DNA from: Firmicutes bacterium UBA1393
Lineage (GTDB): Bacteria; Bacillota; DTU025
Direction of reading: 5' to 3'
Length of the DNA stretch: 11,085 nt
Assembly: GCA_002305255.1 (NCBI GenBank)
Contig: DBQN01000007.1
Span: 1-11,085 of the forward strand
A program made the position numbers and the translations under genes. The notes below the pieces were generated by a model. It worked only from the letters and a program-made list of their open reading frames with translations, was not told the DNA's origin and did not search any database. Shown piece by piece: positions 6,488 to 11,085 of the stretch (position 1 is the stretch's first letter; every line of letters begins with the position of its first letter).

Positions 6488-8187
6488 TGTTCTGTTATCA
6501 GTGTGAGCAGCGGACAGGTCCCGGCGCCAGCGGCTGCGACCGGTTCGGAGTGTGCGGCAAGGATCCGGCAACCTCGTCTCTGCAGGACTTGCTGGTCAGG
6601 GTGGCGCAGGGCGTATCGGTGTTCGCGCGTGAGGCGAGGCGCATGCGGGCGGCGGCGGCCGCGGCCGAGGCCGGCAACGCCGCCGGGGCCGACACCACCG
6701 TCTCCCCCACCCTGTCATCGGCGCTGCGTGATGCCGACGTGTTCGTGGTTGAGGCGCTCTTCACTACTGTCACCAACGTGAACTTCGACCCCGATCGGAT
6801 CGAGGGGCTCTTGAGAAAGGGATTCGAGATCCGCAAGAGGTTGGCTGAGGCCGGCGGTCTCTCGGTAGCTGCCGCACCCGCAGTCACGTGGGAGCCTGCG
6901 CCAGACCTCGCCGGTCTTGTGGAGCAGGGAGACAGGGTGACTGAGGAACTCCTTGCCCGCTCGGCGCAGATGGGGCCCGATGTGGCGGGCACCATGGACC
7001 TGGTGCTGTTCGGCCTCAAGGGCATGGCGGCCTACGTAGACCACGCCATGGTGCTGGGCGTCGAGGATGACGAGGTGTTCGCGTTCTTCCACGAAGTGTT
7101 GGCGTTCCTGCTTAGGCGGGATGTCAGTCTCGATGAGGCACTCGCCATGGCGCTCAGGGTGGGTGAGGTCAACGTAAGGGCAATGCAGCTGCTCGACAAA
7201 GCGAACACGACGGCGTACGGGCATCCGTCTCCCACAAAGGTGAGGGTGACGCCTGTGAAGGGCAAGGCCATCCTGGTATCAGGGCATGACCTGCGTGATC
7301 TGGAGGCCATTCTCAAGCAGACCGAGGGCAAGGGCATCAATGTATACACCCACGGCGAGATGCTGCCGGCCCACGGCTATCCTGAGCTGAGGGAATATGC
7401 GCACCTCGTGGGCAACTACGGCGGCGCGTGGCAGGACCAGCGCACGGAGTTCGAGCAGTTCCCCGGGGCCATCGTGATGACGACGAACTGCATCCAGAAG
7501 CCGAAACACGACTACATCGGGAGGATCTTCACATCTGGTCTGGTGGCGTGGCCCGGTGTGGCGCACATCTCCGACCGCGACTTCACCCCGGTCATAGACG
7601 CCGCTCTGGCTGCGCCGGGGTTCGAGGCCGACGAGCCTGAACACCTGATCACGGTTGGTTTTGGCCACAACGCCATCCTGAGCGTGGCCGATAGGGTCAT
7701 CGAGGGAGTGAAGAACGGCAAGATCAAGAGGTTCTTCCTGATAGGCGGCTGTGACGGAGCGAAGAGCGGGCGCAACTACTACACCGAGCTAGCCCGAGCC
7801 GTGCCAGAGGACTGCATGATCCTCACCCTGGCATGCGGCAAGTACCGCTTCAACAAGCTAGAGTTCGGGGCAATCGACGGAATACCCAGACTACTCGATG
7901 TCGGCCAGTGTAACGATGCCTACTCTGCAGTAGTCGTAGCGCAGGAGTTGGCGAAGGCCTTCGGCACCGACCTGAACGGTCTGCCGCTGTCGCTGGTGCT
8001 CTCATGGTACGAACAGAAGGCTGTGTGCGTGCTGTTGTCGCTGCTCTACCTCGGCATACGCAACATCCGGCTGGGCCCGTCGCTGCCCGCGTTCTTGACT
8101 CCGTCGGTAGTAGACGTGCTGCATGAGAAGTTCAACATCATGCCGATCACTTCGGCCATTGAAGACCTCGCCGCCATCATGGCGTGA
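6487..8187 (+). CDS. hcp: Hybrid cluster protein (hydroxylamine reductase / NO-detoxifying)
   Basis: A 566-residue hybrid cluster protein. In other bacteria Hcp reduces NO to N2O, and hydroxylamine to ammonia in vitro; it acts in the cytoplasm and receives electrons from a small redox partner. N-terminal Cys3, 6, 17 and 23 should hold the [4Fe-4S] cluster. All expected hybrid-cluster ligands are visible: His267 (SGHDL), Glu291 (THGEM), Cys335 (TTNC), Cys422 (GGCDGA, the persulfide cysteine), Cys450 (LACGKYRFN), Cys475 (GQCNDA) and Glu509 (WYEQKAV). Their spacing follows the Desulfovibrio enzyme, offset by about 15-23 residues. An Ala-rich insert near residues 55-80 helps explain the extra length. 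ATG 6487 is right because GGAGG lies eight bases upstream and MFCYQCEQ is the family start. It overlaps the ferredoxin stop by one base. No clear terminator follows. Confidence 0.97.
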   Translation: MFCYQCEQRTGPGASGCDRFGVCGKDPATSSLQDLLVRVAQGVSVFAREARRMRAAAAAAEAGNAAGADTTVSPTLSSALRDADVFVVEALFTTVTNVNFDPDRIEGLLRKGFEIRKRLAEAGGLSVAAAPAVTWEPAPDLAGLVEQGDRVTEELLARSAQMGPDVAGTMDLVLFGLKGMAAYVDHAMVLGVEDDEVFAFFHEVLAFLLRRDVSLDEALAMALRVGEVNVRAMQLLDKANTTAYGHPSPTKVRVTPVKGKAILVSGHDLRDLEAILKQTEGKGINVYTHGEMLPAHGYPELREYAHLVGNYGGAWQDQRTEFEQFPGAIVMTTNCIQKPKHDYIGRIFTSGLVAWPGVAHISDRDFTPVIDAALAAPGFEADEPEHLITVGFGHNAILSVADRVIEGVKNGKIKRFFLIGGCDGAKSGRNYYTELARAVPEDCMILTLACGKYRFNKLEFGAIDGIPRLLDVGQCNDAYSAVVVAQELAKAFGTDLNGLPLSLVLSWYEQKAVCVLLSLLYLGIRNIRLGPSLPAFLTPSVVDVLHEKFNIMPITSAIEDLAAIMA

Positions 8188-8297
8188 CGCCTCCGGCTGG
8201 AAAGGCATGATGCAGGCTCATGAGGTGAGACTACCACTGCCACTGCATTCAGACCGCGCGCAGACCACGCTACACGATGGCAGGAGGTGAGTGAGAC

Positions 8298-9761
8298 TTG
8301 GGGGCATCGCAATCAGGCGAGACCGGCGGCCGGGACCGTAGCCGCAGAGGCAGAAGCAGCGGTTGCAGCCGCAGTCGCAGCCGCCGCGGCCAGGGCCAGG
8401 GTCATGGCCAGGCACAGGGACGGCGGCTCGGGTTGCGCCGCAACTACTCGGTGTTCTTCATCGAGTCGCTTGGCTATCCCCTGGGTTTCTCGCTCATCTC
8501 AGCCGGAACGATAATGCCGCTGCTCTTGACGGAGTTGGGCGCGTCGAATCTGGTGGTGGGGCTCGCGCCTGCCCTCGGCAGCCTCGGGGTGTTCGTGCCC
8601 GGGGTGTTTGCGGCGGCTCGGCTGGAGAGACTGCCCCTCAAGAAGCATGTGCTGATCACGTTCTCCGTGATAGAGCGCCTGTTCCTGCTGGCCATCGCAG
8701 GCGTGGTGCTGGCATGGGGTCAGACTCGCCCCTCCATGGCTATCTGGGGGTTCATGGTGGCCTGGACCCTGTCGAACGTAGCGGCCAGCATCGGCCTGGC
8801 CGCCTACTTCTCGATGTTGTCGAAGTGCATCTTGCCTGAGGTGAGGGGCGGTCTGTTCGGGTTGGCGGGGGCGCTATCAGGCATCATCGGGCTGGCGGTG
8901 GCTGAGGGTGCCGGGGTGGTGCTGACGGAAGTGGCGTTCCCTCGGAACTTCGCGTTGCTGTTCGCGACGGCGTCGATCGTGTTGCTGCTTTCGGTGCTCC
9001 CCCTTGCGGCGGCGCGGGAGCCGGCCGACAGCCCACCCATCAACAGGCGGTCGTCGTGGGAATACCTGCGACACGCGGCGGCGTCGGCGCGGAACAACCC
9101 GTCCTACAGGTGGGCAATGATCGCCATTGCCCTGCTGGCTGTGGCTATGGCAGCCAACGCGTTCTACTCCACCTACGCCGTGCGTGTGCTGGGGGCGAGC
9201 ACTCGCACTGTAGGAAGGTTCACCGCAGTAGCAGTCGGCGCATCGGCGCTGGGCATGCCCTTTCTCGGGCGCATGGCCGACAGGCGGGGGCACAAGGCCA
9301 GCCTGAGCTTCGCGGCGATATTCTTCGCGGCCGCAGCGCTGCTGGCGGCTGTGGTGGCTGGGTCGACCGGTGGGGTCGGTGGGGTCGGTGGGGCCGGTGC
9401 GGCAGGCGCGGCGGCTGTGGCCGACGCCGCCGCCGAGGCGCAGGGGCTTGCGGCCATGTTCGCAGTGATCTTCCTCGCCAACCTCGGCACCAGCGGCATG
9501 ATGGTGAGCCAGAACTTGATCCTGTCGGAGTTCGCCCCGACACCCGTGGAGGTGCCGATGTACATCACCTACTCCTGGCTGCTGCTTTCGCCGGTTCGGG
9601 CGGGTGCGCCTGTGATGTCAGGCTACCTGTCTGACACCGTCGGCTTCGGAACCGCCTTTCGCGTCACCCTCGCAGTGTCGGTGGCCGCCCTGGTGGTTCT
9701 GCTGCTGGCCGTGCGCGAACCCCGGCATGAGCAGGCCGGCGCGTTGAAGGAGGCATCATGA
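8298..9761 (+). CDS. Major facilitator superfamily transporter
   Basis: A 487-residue membrane transporter, substrate unknown. After a polar tail of about 50 residues the MFS body begins at NYSVFFIESLGYPLGFSLIS and shows about twelve hydrophobic helices in two halves. The second half carries a motif-A-like loop, GRMADRRGHK (residues 324-333). The start is TTG 8298, ten bases after AGGAGG. This gives an unusual N-terminus of Arg, Ser, Gly and Gln (RSRRGRSSGCSRSRSRRGQGQGHGQ) encoded by GC-rich simple sequence. An internal TTG near 8432, just before the first helix, is an alternative without a good binding site. A Gly/Val/Ala insert (about 355-387) lies next to a helix in the second half. It overlaps the acetyltransferase by ATGA. 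It is 110 bases after hcp with no visible terminator, so read-through is possible. Confidence 0.88.
   Translation: MGASQSGETGGRDRSRRGRSSGCSRSRSRRGQGQGHGQAQGRRLGLRRNYSVFFIESLGYPLGFSLISAGTIMPLLLTELGASNLVVGLAPALGSLGVFVPGVFAAARLERLPLKKHVLITFSVIERLFLLAIAGVVLAWGQTRPSMAIWGFMVAWTLSNVAASIGLAAYFSMLSKCILPEVRGGLFGLAGALSGIIGLAVAEGAGVVLTEVAFPRNFALLFATASIVLLLSVLPLAAAREPADSPPINRRSSWEYLRHAAASARNNPSYRWAMIAIALLAVAMAANAFYSTYAVRVLGASTRTVGRFTAVAVGASALGMPFLGRMADRRGHKASLSFAAIFFAAAALLAAVVAGSTGGVGGVGGAGAAGAAAVADAAAEAQGLAAMFAVIFLANLGTSGMMVSQNLILSEFAPTPVEVPMYITYSWLLLSPVRAGAPVMSGYLSDTVGFGTAFRVTLAVSVAALVVLLLAVREPRHEQAGALKEAS
9369..9395 (+). repeat. Three copies of a 9-base repeat in the MFS gene
   Basis: GGTGGGGTC occurs twice in a row, followed by GGTGGGGCC, and then degenerates into GC-rich Ala/Gly codons. 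It encodes GGVGGVGGA and keeps the frame. It looks like slippage-driven expansion in a tolerant loop. Confidence 0.8.
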
Positions 9762-10567
9762 CCATCGCTACCAATGCTCAGCCCGAGCTGGCCAGGCGGA
9801 TCCTCGCCGCCGAAGACCACTTCTCTGCCCTCGGCTGCGAGGTGCGGCAGGAAGATGAGTTCATGCTGGTGACGTCGGATGTCTGTCCGGATCGCTTCGA
9901 CGCCAACCACGTCAGGTGCATCGACACGGGCATGGACCCGCCCGAGTTCATCCGCAGCATGGAGCGGCTTTTCAGCCAGTCGGGCCGCACATTCTGCGCC
10001 CTCGCCACCGACATGCGCACCAAGCCTGCGGCGCTGACCCTCGTCTTGCGCGAGGCCGACTACGCTCCCGAACCCGGAGTGATTCAGGTTCTGGGGAAGG
10101 GGTCGCGGCGGCGTTTCAGGCGGCGGCCTGATGTAGACGTTGTCAGGCTGACGGCGAACACCGCAGCTGACTGGGCAGAGCTCGCACGTCGCCGCTACGA
10201 CAGCTGGGACCTGCCGGGGATCGCCGAGAGAGCCGCCGAGCTCGACTGGAGACGGCTGCAGGCAGCCAGCATCGACGACGGCGGCTGCGTCGTCTACCTG
10301 GCGTACGAGCGTGGGCAGGCCGTTGGGTGCATCGAGGTGTTCTTCCATGACGGGATTGCGAGGTTAGACAGGCTTTTCGTGCTGGGAGACCGCCGCGAGG
10401 CCGGTATCGGTGCGACTCTGATGGCGGCCGCAGTGGCTGATGCCCGCCGTGCCGCCGAGACCGTGTGCCTGGTGGCCGCGTCCTACGACTGGCCGCGCTA
10501 CTACTACCTGCGCAAAGGCTTCGTCGACCTGACCGAGGTCGTGCTGTGGCGAAAGTCGCTGGAGTAG
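9758..10567 (+). CDS. GNAT-family N-acetyltransferase
   Basis: A 269-residue protein whose C-terminal half (about 127-269) is a GNAT fold. The acetyl-CoA pyrophosphate loop is RREAGIG (212-218) after the strand RLDRLFVLG, followed by the helix ATLMAAAVADARRAA. Motif B is ASYDWPRYYYLRKGFVDL (241-258), with the Tyr/Gly-Phe pattern of the family. The N-terminal half (1-110) is a less clear, possibly degenerate, second acetyltransferase-like domain (LVTSDVCPDRFDANHVRCID, ending in LTLVLREADY). Start ATG 9758 has AAGGAGG four bases upstream and overlaps the MFS stop as ATGA, so the two are coupled. The acceptor may be a small molecule also handled by the transporter; that is inference. Confidence 0.88.
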   Translation: MTIATNAQPELARRILAAEDHFSALGCEVRQEDEFMLVTSDVCPDRFDANHVRCIDTGMDPPEFIRSMERLFSQSGRTFCALATDMRTKPAALTLVLREADYAPEPGVIQVLGKGSRRRFRRRPDVDVVRLTANTAADWAELARRRYDSWDLPGIAERAAELDWRRLQAASIDDGGCVVYLAYERGQAVGCIEVFFHDGIARLDRLFVLGDRREAGIGATLMAAAVADARRAAETVCLVAASYDWPRYYYLRKGFVDLTEVVLWRKSLE

Positions 10568-10595
10568 GCGGGTTGAAATCGGGAGGCCCTGGGGG

Positions 10596-10680
10596 TTTAC
10601 CTCGATTTTGAAAGATAGGGCGGGCCTTTACCCCGATTTCGGCAACAAAGGTCGTCGCTATCTTTGAAAATCAACGTAAA
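10596..10680. repeat. Long inverted repeat inside unit 1
   Basis: The arm at 10596-10618 (TTTACCTCGATTTTG then AAAGATAG) and the arm at 10658-10680 (CTATCTTTG then AAAATCAACGTAAA) are inverted copies matching at 20 of 23 positions, separated by 39 bases. The loop contains a further direct copy of the motif, TTTACCCCGATTTCG at 10627. As RNA or cruciform DNA this would form a long stem. Confidence 0.75.
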
Positions 10681-10812
10681 GGTGCGTGCCCGGCGACTCT
10701 CCGTCGTTCAGTCGAGCTCCGGCTGGCTGGCCGATCGCAGCACCCCAGCTCAGGCGGTTGCGGTTCTTGGGCTCGACTCGGGGTCGCCGGGCCCGGCAAG
10801 AGTCTCGGCAGC
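10596..10812. repeat. 217-base tandem repeat, unit 1
   Basis: The first of three units beginning with TTTAC[C/A]TCGATT at exact 217-base spacing. The first 56 bases and the last 71 bases match unit 2 at roughly 85% by eye; the middle is more diverged. 217 is not a multiple of three, so this is not a protein repeat. The unit starts 28 bases after the acetyltransferase stop. Those 28 bases hold a partial inverted copy of the motif (GAAATCGGG) and nothing else recognisable. Confidence 0.85.
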
Positions 10813-11029
10813 TTTACATCGATTCAGGAAGATAGGGCGGGCCTTTACCCCGATTTCGCCAGTAAAGGACGCGGAAGTCTCTCGAAATCGACCTATAGGG
10901 TTTCGATGGCGGGCTTGCAGCTGTCCGGGCGAACCTCCTTCTCGTGGCTGGTCACAAACCCCCAGCTCAGGGGGTTGCGGTTCGTGGGCCTGACTCGGAG
11001 TCGGCGGCCCCGGCAGGAGTCCCGGCAGC
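10813..11029. repeat. 217-base tandem repeat, unit 2
   Basis: The second unit. It opens with TTTACATCGATTCAGG, then GATAGGGCGGGCC, then TTTACCCCGATTTCG (10844), and CCTTTAC / GTAAAGG (10842-10868) can form a small hairpin. The inverted motif, CGAAATCGACCTATA at 10883-10897, sits at the same offset (70-84) as in unit 1. The GC-rich half ends with CCCGGCAGC just before unit 3. Confidence 0.85.
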
Positions 11030-11085
11030 TTTACATCGATTCAGGAAGATAGGGCGGGCTTCTACGTCGATTCCGCCAGTAAAGG
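11030..11085. repeat. 217-base tandem repeat, unit 3 (cut by window end)
   Basis: The first 56 bases of a third unit. The opening 31 bases match unit 2 closely; the second direct motif has diverged to TCTACGTCGATTCCG, and the unit again reaches GCCAGTAAAGG. The array continues beyond the window, so its full length is unknown. Confidence 0.8.

Noticed and set aside
8291..8341. Short leader peptide frame before the MFS gene
   Set aside because: A GTG close behind the AGGAGG opens only about 16 codons in another frame; there is no attenuator structure or other support.
10664..10993. Rightward 109-codon open frame in the repeat region
   Set aside because: It spans two units of a non-coding repeat whose period is not a multiple of three, and its product looks random.
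10596..11085. CRISPR array
   Set aside because: Units are 217 bases with similarity along most of their length, with no short constant repeat, unique spacers of even size, or cas genes.

Overview
The window looks like chromosomal DNA of a GC-rich, spore-forming Bacillota (Firmicute). The main reasons are a small acid-soluble spore protein of the alpha/beta type, strong AGGAGG-type ribosome binding sites, several TTG starts, a PadR/HAAS membrane-protein pair, and an Rrf2 - ferredoxin - hybrid cluster protein operon of the kind known in anaerobic Clostridia-like bacteria. The species cannot be fixed from the sequence.

Layout. (1) Bases 1-427: the last 23 bases of a tRNA with encoded CCA, a GC-rich hairpin after it, then about 270 bases with no recognisable gene and a second hairpin that fits a terminator for the leftward gene. 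(2) 428-2588, leftward: an LRR lipoprotein gene broken by two in-frame nonsense codons, preceded by an intact HAD-family phosphatase. (3) 2589-4231, rightward: a PadR regulator with a well-formed promoter and a palindromic operator inside it, overlapping a six-helix HAAS-type membrane protein, closed by an 11-bp hairpin. (4) 4273-5170: a leftward glycine/phenylalanine/proline repeat protein, divergent from the spore protein gene. (5) 5198-8187: an Rrf2 regulator, a ferredoxin-like protein and hybrid cluster protein (Hcp), overlapping or nearly so, probably one redox- or nitrosative-stress operon. (6) 8298-10567: an MFS transporter and a GNAT acetyltransferase overlapping by ATGA. (7) 10568-11085: non-coding DNA made of a tandem repeat with an exact 217-base period that runs off the end of the window.

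How the genes work together. In the Hcp operon the Rrf2 protein most likely senses an Fe-S or redox/NO signal and controls its own operon. The ferredoxin-like protein is a plausible electron donor to Hcp, whose hybrid-cluster ligands are all present. The PadR/HAAS pair is a typical autoregulated envelope-linked module. The MFS/GNAT pair suggests export and acetylation of a small molecule, without a clue to the substrate. The spore protein and possibly the glycine-rich protein belong to sporulation.

The most unusual parts are the 217-base tandem repeat with an inverted sub-motif at a constant offset, the doubly interrupted LRR gene, and the run of low-complexity Ala/Pro/Gly/Arg insertions in otherwise ordinary proteins.
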